From: Hymenobacter properus
Lineage (GTDB): Bacteria; Bacteroidota; Bacteroidia; Cytophagales; Hymenobacteraceae
Reading direction: 5' to 3'
NCBI RefSeq assembly: GCF_015694735.1
Contig: NZ_JADQDP010000004.1
Location: 434,001 to 498,000 of the forward strand
DNA length: 64,000 nucleotides
A program made the position numbers and the translations under genes. Of the stretch, positions 1 to 7,652 are shown in pieces (positions within the stretch are counted from its first letter, which is position 1; each line of letters starts with the position of its first letter). The notes below the pieces were generated by a model. It did no database searches and was not told the DNA's origin. It saw only the letters and a program-made list of their open reading frames with translations.

Positions 1-605
1 GCTTTGGGCCCCGCAGCGGCTACCTCTATGGGGCCTTGGACCTGGGCATTTTCCAGCGCCTCGACCAAGGCCGCAGCTGGGAGCAGGGCGTGCTCAGCAC
101 CGAGTTCACGTCCTTCACCCGCCTCTACCACGTGGGCAACTGGCAATACCGGCACTTCCTGAGCAGCCGCGGCACCATCGGCATCGACCGGCGGCCCGGC
201 GACTTGCTGCAAGGCATCACCAACGACCGGGGCCTGCGCGGCTTCTCGCCGGCTTCGCCGGTGCTGGCCACCAGCCGCTTCGTGCTGAACTACGAAACCA
301 CGCTGTTTACGCCGCTCTCGCTGCTGGGCTTCCGGCTGGCCGGCGTGGCCTTTGCCGATGCCGCCTGGGTGAGCGACCGGCCCGGCGGGGGCTCCCCCTT
401 CGGCGGCGCACCTTACACGGGCTTTGGTCTAGGGCTGCGCTTCCGCAACGAATTCACGGCCCTGCGCACGTTCCAGCTGCTTATCGGCTACTACCCGCGG
501 GGCATTGCCGCGCCCAACGGCATCCGCATGTTTGAGTCGACCCGCGAAACGGTGACGTTCACCGACTTTGGCTTGGGGGCACCCGGCACTGCACCGTATC
601 AGTAG
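1..605 (+). CDS. Omp85/BamA-type outer-membrane barrel protein, C-terminal part (5' truncated by window)
   Basis: The reading frame is open from the first bases and ends at 605, so only about 200 C-terminal residues are present. GLRGFSP near residue 80 of the fragment resembles the (V/I)RG(F/Y) motif of the Omp85 barrel loop L6. It is followed by alternating aromatic and glycine strands (YETTLFTP, FADAAWV, GFGLGLRF) and a late aromatic strand, as in BamA, TamA and related surface antigens. Such proteins sit in the outer membrane and insert or secrete other proteins. The POTRA domains would lie upstream, outside the window, so the exact member cannot be named. Confidence 0.6.
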   Translation, partial: FGPRSGYLYGALDLGIFQRLDQGRSWEQGVLSTEFTSFTRLYHVGNWQYRHFLSSRGTIGIDRRPGDLLQGITNDRGLRGFSPASPVLATSRFVLNYETTLFTPLSLLGFRLAGVAFADAAWVSDRPGGGSPFGGAPYTGFGLGLRFRNEFTALRTFQLLIGYYPRGIAAPNGIRMFESTRETVTFTDFGLGAPGTAPYQ

Positions 606-654
606 GCGGCGAGGCGCCCTGCTAGTACAAAAACACCCCTCTATTAAGCACCAA

Positions 655-679
655 GCCCCGCCTCTAATTGAGGCGGGGC
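655..679. terminator. GC-rich hairpin after the Omp85 gene
   Basis: A perfect 10-bp stem (GCCCCGCCTC/GAGGCGGGGC) with a 5-base loop lies 50 bases after the stop of the barrel gene. No T-run follows, so termination is likely but not certain. It also lies beyond the end of the convergent TonB-type gene at 818. Confidence 0.5.
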
Positions 680-817
680 CTGGCATTCACATAAAATAAA
701 GCACTTTACAACAACACGCTTAATAAGGATAAAGACGAATAGGCGGACAAGGAATCTTAGTAGCAACCTATAGTAGCCAGTTGGGCCGCGAGGGCTGACC
801 GGCAGGAATGACGGATA

Positions 818-1318
818 TTAACGTTCGGTGGTGAAGGAGATGGGCACGGTGCAGGCCACGCGCACGGGCTGGCCGTTTACGCGGGCGGGCTCCCAGGGCG
901 GCATCAGCCACACCAGGCGCAGGGCTTCGTCGTTGAGGCCGCTGCCGGGGCCGCTGATGACGTGGGCATCGGTGACCTTGCCCTGGGCGTTGAGCACGAA
1001 GTTGACCAGCACCCGGCCCGACACGTGCCGTTGCAGGGCTTGCTGCGGGTAGCGGATGGACTTGGCCAAGTAGGCTTTAAAAGCCTTGTCGCCACCCACA
1101 AACTGGGGCCGTACTTCGGGGTTGATGAACACCGAGTCGGGGCTGATGGCGGGCGCGGCGGGCACCATGGGCGGCACGGGTGCAGCAGCCGGCGTAGTCA
1201 CCAGAGCCGCGGTGCGGGCCTGCGTCGAGGCGTAGGGACCCGATTGGGCCCGGCTTTGGCCGGTGGCCAGTAGCCCGAGCAGGCTCAGCAAAGAAAGGAA
1301 TCGTAGAGAATGGGTCAC
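818..1318 (-). CDS. TonB C-terminal domain protein, secreted
   Basis: A protein of 166 residues. Residues 1-25 form a signal peptide (hydrophobic LSLLSLLGLLA, then an A-Q end). A Pro/Ala-rich linker follows, and residues 75-166 are a TonB C-terminal domain with YPQQAL, GRVLVNFVLNAQGKV, LNDEALRLV and PPWEPARVNGQPV. This fold contacts outer-membrane receptors or serves in free-standing periplasmic proteins. There is no N-terminal membrane anchor of the classical TonB type, so it is probably periplasmic and not the energy transducer itself. It is transcribed away from the ars operon. Confidence 0.8.
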   Translation of the reverse strand: MTHSLRFLSLLSLLGLLATGQSRAQSGPYASTQARTAALVTTPAAAPVPPMVPAAPAISPDSVFINPEVRPQFVGGDKAFKAYLAKSIRYPQQALQRHVSGRVLVNFVLNAQGKVTDAHVISGPGSGLNDEALRLVWLMPPWEPARVNGQPVRVACTVPISFTTER

Positions 1319-1569
1319 GTGCAGATGAGTTATGGTGAGATTATAATCGATTGACTCAGCTAAGCGCCTTACTAACTTCTAACGAAATAAAGGTACAAGA
1401 AGTTTTTTAAAAATTGTCTTTTCGTCAGAAAAAAAAATTTTTCGGAGCATTCGTGAAACAGCATGGATAGTGCACTTATACCAGCATGCCCCCTTGCAAT
1501 AGGCCTTTTAAAGCCTTTAATCCGCTTCTATCGGATGCAAAATTAATTCGTTTTATGATTTTACAAATG
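1319..1569. other. AT-rich intergenic region upstream of arsR
   Basis: The 374 bases between the TonB-type gene and arsR hold no convincing gene. They are visibly AT-rich compared with the coding DNA on both sides. The right half contains the inverted repeats and promoter-like site listed separately; nothing definite is seen in the left half. Confidence 0.5.
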
Positions 1570-1674
1570 TTCTTAAGATTAAGAATGCGTCGGCATTCAT
1601 GTAATTATTTCAAGAACAATCATACTTACTGGTTTCATGACTGTTGTTCTTACGTTTCTTTCATCGTTAATTTG
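1570..1674 (+). promoter_or_regulatory. Probable ars promoter with two inverted-repeat operators
   Basis: A 7-2-7 palindrome TTCTTAAGATTAAGAA lies at 1570-1585. A second pair of 8-base arms, AAGAACAA at 1612-1619 and TTGTTCTT at 1644-1651, is perfectly inverted across 24 bases. A near-match to the Bacteroidota -7 element (TTAATTTG, one base off TAnnTTTG) is at 1667-1674, with TTG at 1644-1646 about 20 bases before it. The position just before arsR and the symmetry suggest ArsR binding sites; this is inference. Confidence 0.5.
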
Positions 1675-1692
1675 CGATAAGCAATAAAGAAC

Positions 1693-2028
1693 ATGGCTAT
1701 TCACAAACACCAAGAATTCGACGCGGAAGCCCAGGAGCTGGCGGCACTGGCTAAGGCGCTGGCGCATCCGGCGCGGGTGGCTATTGTGCGGCTGCTGGCC
1801 CGGCGGCAGGCCTGGGTGTGCGGCGACCTGGTGCTGGCGCTGCCGCTGTCGCAAAGCACCGTGTCGCAGCACCTCAAGGAGCTGAAAGCCGCCGGGCTGG
1901 TGCAAGGCGAAGTAGATGGTCCTCGCGTGTGCTACTGCCTTTCGCCCACGGGCTGGGCCCGCGCCCGGCAGCTGCTGGGCGGGCTGCTGGCCGAGCTGCT
2001 GGCAACTGCCGCCAGCTGCGGCTGCTAG
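1693..2028 (+). CDS. arsR: ArsR/SmtB-family repressor
   Basis: A winged-helix repressor of 111 residues that releases DNA on binding trivalent arsenic. ALAHPARVAIVRLLARR is the first helix pair and SQSTVSQHLKELKAAGLV the recognition helix region. The classical ELCVCDL metal site is replaced by AWVCGDL with a single Cys. Other cysteines are in VCYCL (wing) and a terminal CGC, so the metal site probably resembles that of the ArsR variants with relocated cysteines. It is the first gene of the arsenic operon. Confidence 0.9.
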   Translation: MAIHKHQEFDAEAQELAALAKALAHPARVAIVRLLARRQAWVCGDLVLALPLSQSTVSQHLKELKAAGLVQGEVDGPRVCYCLSPTGWARARQLLGGLLAELLATAASCGC

Positions 2029-2093
2029 TCCCTCCCCAGTCCGGCCGCTTCATTTAGTATCGGTAACATCCTCACCCCAACATTCCCAAACCC

Positions 2094-2639
2094 ATGGACA
2101 CTGCTGTTTTCCCCCGCATGCACGTTTCGCTGTACGTGTCTGATTTGGCCGCTACGGTCAACTTCTACACCGCCTTTTTTGGCCAGCCAACCACTAAAAT
2201 CAAGCGCGGCTACGCCAAGTATGTGCTCGACCGGCCTTCGCTCATCATCTCCTTCGTGGAGAATGCGGCGCGGGTGCAAAGCCACTTCGGGCACTTGGGC
2301 TTTCAGGTAGAAACCGTGGCCGAACTGGACGAGCGCCTGGCTGCTGCCCGCCGGGCCGGCCTGGTGAGCCGCGAGGAAATGGGCACCAACTGCTGCTACG
2401 CCAAACAGGACAAGTTCTGGGTGCTCGACCCCGACGGGGTGGAATGGGAGGTGTACTACTTCCACGCCGATGCCGAGTTCAACGACCCGCGCTACCAGGA
2501 CGACTACGACGCGGCCAGCGACAGCAGCCAGTGCTGCATGGCGCCGGCCGCCGCCGAAGTGCTGACCACTGCGCCCATGGCCTTCACGCTGGCCGATACC
2601 ACGACGGCCGCCTGCGCCCCGGGCGGCGGGTGCTGCTGA
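2094..2639 (+). CDS. arsI: ArsI/CadI-family VOC metalloenzyme (C-As lyase candidate)
   Basis: A VOC-fold protein of 181 residues. Putative metal ligands are His10 (MHVSLYV), His67 (HLGFQV) and Glu119 (WEVYY). The vicinal pair Cys100-Cys101 in TNCCYAKQDKFW is the signature of ArsI, the dioxygenase that cleaves the C-As bond of trivalent methyl or aromatic arsenicals. CadI proteins share this motif. After residue 140 there is a tail with CC, a single C and a final GGGCC, which might bind further arsenite. It follows arsR by 65 bases. Confidence 0.85.
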   Translation: MDTAVFPRMHVSLYVSDLAATVNFYTAFFGQPTTKIKRGYAKYVLDRPSLIISFVENAARVQSHFGHLGFQVETVAELDERLAAARRAGLVSREEMGTNCCYAKQDKFWVLDPDGVEWEVYYFHADAEFNDPRYQDDYDAASDSSQCCMAPAAAEVLTTAPMAFTLADTTTAACAPGGGCC

Positions 2640-2732
2640 TGTTGTTGGGAGCCGAGGCCTGCGCGCCCCACCTTGCACAGGATGTTGGTCCGCGGGCAAT
2701 CCGCTTTTGCTGGCTTGCCGTTATTTAACCGC

Positions 2733-3263
2733 ATGAAAATTGTTCCGCTCACCGCGGCGCACTGGCCCGCGGCCAGCGCCATCTACGCCGAGGGCATTGC
2801 CACCGGCACCGCCACTTTTGCCACCGATGTTCCCGGTTGGGCCGACTGGGACTCCGGCCACCTGCCCACGTGCCGCCTCGTGGCCGTGGACGATGACGGC
2901 CAAACGGTGCGGGGCTGGGCGGCCCTCTCGCCGGTATCGGGGCGCTGCGTGTATGCGGGCGTAGCCGAGGTGAGCGTGTATGTGGCCGCGGCCGCCCGGG
3001 GGCGCGGCGTGGGCCGGGCACTGCTGGCGGCGCTGGTGCGTGAGTCGGAAGACAACGGCCTCTGGACCTTGCAGGCCGGCATCTTCCCCGAAAACGTGGC
3101 CAGTGTGCGCCTGCACGAGACGGCTGGCTTTCGGCTGGTGGGCCGGCGCGAGCGCATCGGCCAGCTGCGCGGGCAGTGGCGCGACACGCTGCTGCTGGAG
3201 CGCCGCAGTGCCGTGGTGGGGGTCGAACCGGAACCTTGTGAACAGACCGCCGCATGCCGCTAA
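2733..3263 (+). CDS. arsN1: GNAT acetyltransferase, ArsN1/phosphinothricin type
   Basis: A GNAT protein of 176 residues when started at the ATG at 2733; a longer in-frame start at 2673 adds residues unlike the family. VYVAAAARGRGVGRALLAALV is the acetyl-CoA loop, and NVASVRLHETAGFRLVGRRE is the second conserved stretch. It matches phosphinothricin N-acetyltransferases, and homologues within ars operons (ArsN1) acetylate arsinothricin. The surrounding arsI, aqpS and arsC support that role. The last bases overlap the next gene by 10 bp, so translation is probably coupled. Confidence 0.75.
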   Translation: MKIVPLTAAHWPAASAIYAEGIATGTATFATDVPGWADWDSGHLPTCRLVAVDDDGQTVRGWAALSPVSGRCVYAGVAEVSVYVAAAARGRGVGRALLAALVRESEDNGLWTLQAGIFPENVASVRLHETAGFRLVGRRERIGQLRGQWRDTLLLERRSAVVGVEPEPCEQTAACR

Positions 3264-3931
3264 CCTTACGCCAATGCCTGCTGGCCGAGGTGCTGGGCAC
3301 GGCCATTCTGCTGATTTTTGGCACCGGCGCGGCCGTAGTAGACGAGCAGACCCACGCGCTTGGCCACAGCGCCGTGGCGGCAGCCTTCGGTCTGGTGGTA
3401 TTCCTGCTGATTCAGAGCTTGGGAGAGAGCAGCGGCTGCCACCTCAACCCGGCCGTGACGCTGGGCTTCTGGGCGGCGGGACGGTTTGAGGGGCGGCGGG
3501 TGCTGCCTTACGCAGCGGCGCAGCTGCTGGGCGCGGCTTTGGGCAGCGGCTTGGTGAAGCTGGTGGCCACGCCGGGCTCGAACCTGGGCGCTACGCTGCC
3601 GGCCCACGGCGCTATGCAGGCGCTGGGCATTGAAACCTTCCTCACCTTCGGGCTGATGCTGGTGATTTTGCGCGTCACGGCGGGCTCGAAGGAAGTGGGC
3701 ATGCTGGCGGGACTGGCCATTAGTGCCACAGTGGGACTGGAGGCGCTGGTGGGCGGCCCGCTCACGGGCGCGAGCATGAACCCGGCCCGCTCCCTCTCCC
3801 CCGCCCTGCTCAGCGGCGTCTGGACCGATTGGTGGCTGTACGTGGTGGGGCCGGTGGCCGGCGCGCTGCTGGCCGTGGCAGTGGACCGGGTGTTGCAGCC
3901 GAAGGCGCTAGCTGCAACAAATGCTACTTGA
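3254..3931 (+). CDS. aqpS: Aquaglyceroporin of the AqpS arsenic-efflux type
   Basis: An MIP-family channel of 225 residues with six hydrophobic segments and both pore motifs: NPA at 65-67 (HLNPAVTLGF) and NPA at 176-178 (SMNPARSLSP). In Sinorhizobium meliloti an operon with AqpS and ArsC detoxifies arsenate by reducing it and letting arsenite leave through the channel. No ArsB or Acr3 pump gene is present here, so this channel is the probable exit route. It overlaps arsN1 by 10 bases. Confidence 0.85.
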   Translation: MPLTLRQCLLAEVLGTAILLIFGTGAAVVDEQTHALGHSAVAAAFGLVVFLLIQSLGESSGCHLNPAVTLGFWAAGRFEGRRVLPYAAAQLLGAALGSGLVKLVATPGSNLGATLPAHGAMQALGIETFLTFGLMLVILRVTAGSKEVGMLAGLAISATVGLEALVGGPLTGASMNPARSLSPALLSGVWTDWWLYVVGPVAGALLAVAVDRVLQPKALAATNAT

Positions 3932-3940
3932 TTTTCAACC

Positions 3941-4040
3941 CGTCATGCAGAGCGCAGCGAAGCATCTCGCGTGCGCAACGCAATTTTCCCGATTGAATTA
4001 GTGGCGGCCCGCGAGATGCTTCGCTGCGCTCTGCATGACG
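3941..4040. repeat. Dispersed palindrome, copy 1 (GCAGAGC arm type)
   Basis: The left arm begins CGTCATGCAGAGCGCAGCGA and continues into AGCATCTCGCG. The right arm is its reverse complement and ends TGCATGACG. About 36 bases separate the arms. It lies inside the ars operon between aqpS and arsC, so it may form a stable mRNA hairpin that sets arsC expression apart from the upstream genes. Confidence 0.85.
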
Positions 4041-4059
4041 TTCTTTTTTCTCTTTTTAC

Positions 4060-4482
4060 ATGAAAACCTTCCTTTTTGTCTGCATCGAAAACGCTAACCG
4101 CAGCCAAATGGCGCAGGCCTTTGCTACAATGCTCGGCGGCGACCAAGTGCAGGCTTACAGCGCCGGCTCGCGTCCCTCGGGCGTCATCAATCCCAAAGCC
4201 GTGGCAGCCATGGCCGAACTGGGCTACGACCTGACCGCCCACGCCAGCAAAAGCCTGGACGAGGTGCGCGACCAGCAATTCGACTATGTGGTGACCATGG
4301 GCTGCGGCGATGCCTGCCCCTTCGTGGCCGCCCGGCACCGCCGCGACTGGCAAATTCCCGACCCCAAACACCTGGAGCCGGCCGAGTTCCGCGCGGTGCG
4401 CGACCTAGTGAAGCGGCAGGTGCAGGCGCTGCTAGCGGAGGCGGGGGTGGCGCTAGCGGAGCAACCGAAACAAGCCGGATAA
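4060..4482 (+). CDS. arsC: Arsenate reductase, thioredoxin-coupled (low-MW PTP fold)
   Basis: A protein of 140 residues that reduces arsenate to arsenite. The CX5R phosphate/arsenate loop is C8-IENAN-R14-S, and the redox pair is Cys82 and Cys86 in MGCGDACP, close to the Cys10/82/89 relay of Staphylococcus pI258 ArsC. WQIPDP supplies the conserved Asp-Pro. Regeneration would use thioredoxin. It ends the ars operon, set apart from aqpS by a palindromic repeat. Confidence 0.92.
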   Translation: MKTFLFVCIENANRSQMAQAFATMLGGDQVQAYSAGSRPSGVINPKAVAAMAELGYDLTAHASKSLDEVRDQQFDYVVTMGCGDACPFVAARHRRDWQIPDPKHLEPAEFRAVRDLVKRQVQALLAEAGVALAEQPKQAG

Positions 4483-4545
4483 GTAGACAAGGAAATGCAG
4501 CGGGCTATTGGGAATGAACTCGTGAAGCTCGGTTTGCCAGTGCCC

Positions 4546-4553
4546 TACCTTTG
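4546..4553 (+). promoter_or_regulatory. -7 promoter element (TACCTTTG) for the cvfB-like gene
   Basis: TACCTTTG matches the Bacteroidota consensus TAnnTTTG and lies 29 bases before the ATG at 4583. No well-spaced -33 TTG was found. Confidence 0.5.
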
Positions 4554-4582
4554 CAGCCTTTTCCTACTAAATCAGTTTTCAG

Positions 4583-5419
4583 ATGGCCAGCCTCAACCTC
4601 GGCGATTACAACGACCTCGAAGTAGCCCGCGAAACCAGCGTCGGCCTCTACCTGACCTCCGACGACGGCGACCTGCTGCTGCCTAATAAATACGTAGAGC
4701 CCGGCACCCGCGTGGGCGACGTGCTGCGCGTGTTCGTGTACCGCGACTCAGAGGACCGCCTCATTGCAACCAACCTGCGGCCCTTGGCTCTCGTCGACAG
4801 CTTCGCGGCCCTTACTGTGAAGGACCACGGCCCGGCCGGCTCTTTCCTAGACTGGGGCCTGGAGAAAGACCTGCTCCTGCCCTACCGCAACCAGCGCCGC
4901 GACCTGCGCGTGGGCGAGCGGGTGTTGGTGTATGTATATCTCGACGAGGAAAGCGACCGGCTGGTGGCTTCGGCCAAGTGGAAGCAATTTCTGAGCAATA
5001 AGCCCTTCGACGGCGAGCCCGGCGACGCCGTGCGCCTGCTGGTGGCCGACGAAACCGAGCTGGGCTACCCCGTTATCGTGAACGGCACGCACCAGGGGCT
5101 GCTGTTCCACAACGAGGTGTTCCGGCCCCTGCGCCTGGGCGAAACGCTGCCCGGCTTCCTCAAGCAAATCCGTCCTGACGGCAAGCTCGACGTGCGGCTG
5201 CATAAGGAAGGGTACGGCGAAGTGGAATCGGCTACCGACACGCTGCTGGCCGCCCTGCGCGCCGCCCCCGGCGGGCGCCTGCCGCTGGGCGACAAGAGCC
5301 TGGCCGAGGACGTGTACCGCCGCGTGGGCATGAGCAAAAAGGTGTTTAAGAAAGCCGTGGGGGCCTTGTTTCGGCAGGGATTGGTGACGCTGGAGCCGGA
5401 AGCAACGGTGTTGAAATAA
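4583..5419 (+). CDS. cvfB: CvfB-like S1-domain RNA-binding protein
   Basis: A cytoplasmic protein of 278 residues. Three S1/OB-like modules follow each other: residues 1-65 (NDLEVARETSVGLYLTSDDG), 66-145 (SFLDWGLEKDLLLPY, GERVLVYVYLDEESDRLVAS) and 146-215. The C-terminal part (VYRRVGMSKKVFKKAVGALF) is a winged helix. This is the CvfB/YitL architecture, described as RNA-binding and affecting virulence-gene expression in Staphylococcus; the cellular role here is unknown. It stands alone, with its own promoter-like element. Confidence 0.8.
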   Translation: MASLNLGDYNDLEVARETSVGLYLTSDDGDLLLPNKYVEPGTRVGDVLRVFVYRDSEDRLIATNLRPLALVDSFAALTVKDHGPAGSFLDWGLEKDLLLPYRNQRRDLRVGERVLVYVYLDEESDRLVASAKWKQFLSNKPFDGEPGDAVRLLVADETELGYPVIVNGTHQGLLFHNEVFRPLRLGETLPGFLKQIRPDGKLDVRLHKEGYGEVESATDTLLAALRAAPGGRLPLGDKSLAEDVYRRVGMSKKVFKKAVGALFRQGLVTLEPEATVLK

Positions 5420-5420
5420 C

Positions 5421-5634
5421 GTCTGTCATTGCGAGGCCGCTGGCCGTGGCAATCCGTCCTCTTTAAGCGCGACACATTCTGAAGAACCAGACCCTTTTTC
5501 TGGCGTAAGGTATATGGCCTTGCATTGCGTCATTCATATTAAGTACCGGCGCAGTAATGGGCTTAGTCTCTTTACTGGGCTGGTCGCTGAGAACAGGACG
5601 AATTGCCACGGCCTGCGGCCTCGCAATGACAGAC
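5421..5634. repeat. Dispersed palindrome, second family (GTCATTGCGAGG type)
   Basis: Outer arms of about 40 bases, GTCTGTCATTGCGAGGCCGC at the left and its inverse (GCGGCCTCGCAATGACAGAC) at the right, enclose about 130 unrelated bases. Inner arm parts GTGGCAATCCGTCCT and AGGACGAATTGCCAC pair with one bulge. The same family recurs at 44676-44834 and 61099-61247. Confidence 0.8.
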
Positions 5635-5661
5635 GGCTCAGTTGAACACTTTTCCCACCTT

Positions 5662-6324
5662 ATGAAAACCGCTTTACTCGCCGGGGCCACGGGCCTGATA
5701 GGGGCGCAACTGCTGCCGCTGCTGCTGCAGTCGGAGCGGTATGCCAAGGTGATTGTGGTGGGGCGCCGGGCCGTGCCCGTCATTCATCCCAAGCTGGTGC
5801 AGGTGACCACGGAGCTGGACAAGCTGGAAGACGTGCGCCTCAAGCTCATTGCCGATGACGTGTACTGCTGCCTGGGCACCACCATGAAGCAGGCCGGCTC
5901 GAAAGAGGCGTTTTTCAAGGTTGATTTTCTGTATGTGGTGCAGCTGGCGGCGGTGGCGGCCAGCAACTTTGCCTCGCAGCTGCTGGTGGTGAGCAGCATG
6001 GGCGCCGACGCGGAAAGCCGCATTTACTACAGCCGCGTGAAGGGCGAGATGGAAGCCGCCGTGCGCCAGACACCGTTTCGGGCCATTCATATTTTTCGGC
6101 CTTCGCTGCTGCTGGGCGAACGGGAGCACCCCCGCCTGGGCGAGCGAATTGGCGCCGTGGTATTGAAGGCCCTGGCCCCATTGTTGCGCGGCCCGCTGCT
6201 GAAGTACCGGCCCGTGACCGGCGCGGCGGTGGCCGCCGCCATGCTCAAGGCCGCCCAGGACGATGGCGGCGGCGTGCGCGTGCACGAGTCGGCGGAGCTG
6301 ACGCAGGCGCAACTCAGCAGCTAA
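5662..6324 (+). CDS. NAD(P)-binding Rossmann protein, HTATIP2-like atypical SDR
   Basis: A protein of 220 residues. The N-terminal dinucleotide loop is GATGLIG (residues 8-14), followed by VIVVGRR after the second strand. VSSMGADAESRIYYSRVKGEME carries the Ser/Tyr-x3-Lys region of atypical SDRs related to HTATIP2/YtoQ-like proteins. The ATG at 5662 places the Rossmann strand at the very N-terminus; longer frames run into the upstream repeat. Substrate unknown. Confidence 0.75.
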   Translation: MKTALLAGATGLIGAQLLPLLLQSERYAKVIVVGRRAVPVIHPKLVQVTTELDKLEDVRLKLIADDVYCCLGTTMKQAGSKEAFFKVDFLYVVQLAAVAASNFASQLLVVSSMGADAESRIYYSRVKGEMEAAVRQTPFRAIHIFRPSLLLGEREHPRLGERIGAVVLKALAPLLRGPLLKYRPVTGAAVAAAMLKAAQDDGGGVRVHESAELTQAQLSS

Positions 6325-6417
6325 CGCCGCGCTAGCACCTATCAATTAAGCAGGGAACCCAAACCGCCTCGCGGCGGCCTGAAGCTCTGTGTCCGGCCGG
6401 TGGCCGGCCCGGCGTTC

Positions 6418-6560
6418 TCCGTGCTGGCACGGATAGAAAGGGGCAGCCGCATCCGTGCTGGTACGGAGGAGGTAATCGGGGAAAAACCGGGGCTGGCACG
6501 GATTGTCCGCCTCTTATTCACAATCAAATTTTACCCTTGCAAAATCCTGTGTTTGCAAGG
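6418..6560. repeat. Tandem palindromes and a 9-bp inverted repeat upstream of the beta-helix gene
   Basis: TCCGTGCTGGCACGGA at 6418-6433 is a perfect 7-2-7 palindrome. A near copy with one base changed is at 6452-6467 and a half copy at about 6491-6502. Further on, CCTTGCAAA (6535-6543) and TTTGCAAGG (6552-6560) are perfectly inverted with an 8-base loop, 77 bases before the ATG at 6637. These fill most of the 312-base gap and may be regulator sites or RNA structure. Confidence 0.5.
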
Positions 6561-6636
6561 ACGGCAGCGGGGTTTTGCAGGTTCTGAGTCGCAGGGCCTG
6601 GTCGTGTTTTTTCCAACCTCACCCTTTTTTCTTTTT

Positions 6637-7638
6637 ATGAAAAACCTCTCCGCTTCCGTCTTTTTTCTGCTGTTGGCGCTGGCTGCCCAGCTGGCTTCGG
6701 CCCAAACCATTCGCCGGGTAAACAACTCGGGCATCACGGGCACCAATATCTACGCCGACCTGACGGCAGCCCAGACGGCGGCCAGCAACGGCGACATCAT
6801 TCAGGTAGAGCCTTCCACGACCCAGTATCCGGCTTTCTCCTGCTCCAAGCAGCTCACCATTGTGGGCCCGGGCTATTTCCTGGGTGAAAACCAGCCGCCC
6901 GCGCTGCAGGCCAACACCATCACGGCCAACGTGTCGACCATCACCTTCGCGCCGGGCAGCGCCGGCTCGACCATCTCGGGCATCGAGTCGAACACAACCT
7001 GGTACATCAACGCCAACAACATCACGGTGCAGCGCTGCAAGCTGACGGGCTACATCTACCTGGCCTACGGCTCGAACACGAGCGGCGCAGTCATTCGCCA
7101 GAACTACTTCTACGGCGTGCAGGAATCAAGCATCAGCACCAACTCACTCATCACCAACAACATCATTTACAACAGCACCAGCATCAACGCCGTGGGCGCA
7201 TCGGGTGAATTCTCGAACAACTCGGTGATTGGCGGTGGCACCAGCCTCAACAACTTCACGGTGCGCAACAACTACTTCGCCAGCACCTTCACGCCCACAG
7301 CCAACACCAACTGGGACTATAACTTCTTTGCCCAGACCACCTTGCCCACGCTGGGCACCATTGGCACGCACAACACGGCCAACGTGCCGCAGGCGTCGAT
7401 TTTCGTGCTGGCGCCCACCGCGCCCGGTCAGTTTGACGCCTGGTACAAGCTGAAAGCCGGCACCAACCCGGCCGTGGGCGCCGGCCAGGGCGGCGTAGAT
7501 ATCGGGGCCACGGGCAGTGCCACCGGCTACGGCTACCACTTTGGCGGGCTGCCGGCCATCCCGTCCATCTACCAGCTCAACCAGGCCGTGACGGGTAACA
7601 CGCTGAACGTGACCCTGGGCACCCGCTCCAACAACTAA
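6637..7638 (+). CDS. Secreted right-handed beta-helix protein
   Basis: A protein of 333 residues. A signal peptide (MKNLSASVFFLLLALAAQLA, cleaved after SAQ) is followed by a parallel beta-helix built from Asn-rich rungs such as ITVQRCKLTGYIYLAYG, GAVIRQNYFYG and NNYFAST. No catalytic motif of pectate lyases or GH28 is recognisable. There is no clear T9SS C-terminal sorting domain. The stop is 14 bases before the giant surface protein, so the two are probably co-transcribed and act together at the cell surface. The start at 6637 is chosen for the signal peptide. Confidence 0.75.
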   Translation: MKNLSASVFFLLLALAAQLASAQTIRRVNNSGITGTNIYADLTAAQTAASNGDIIQVEPSTTQYPAFSCSKQLTIVGPGYFLGENQPPALQANTITANVSTITFAPGSAGSTISGIESNTTWYINANNITVQRCKLTGYIYLAYGSNTSGAVIRQNYFYGVQESSISTNSLITNNIIYNSTSINAVGASGEFSNNSVIGGGTSLNNFTVRNNYFASTFTPTANTNWDYNFFAQTTLPTLGTIGTHNTANVPQASIFVLAPTAPGQFDAWYKLKAGTNPAVGAGQGGVDIGATGSATGYGYHFGGLPAIPSIYQLNQAVTGNTLNVTLGTRSNN

Positions 7639-7652
7639 ACGGACCGGGTTTT

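Noticed and set aside
3941..4040. CRISPR-like repeat
   Set aside because: The copies are single palindromes scattered over the window, not tandem repeats with even spacers.
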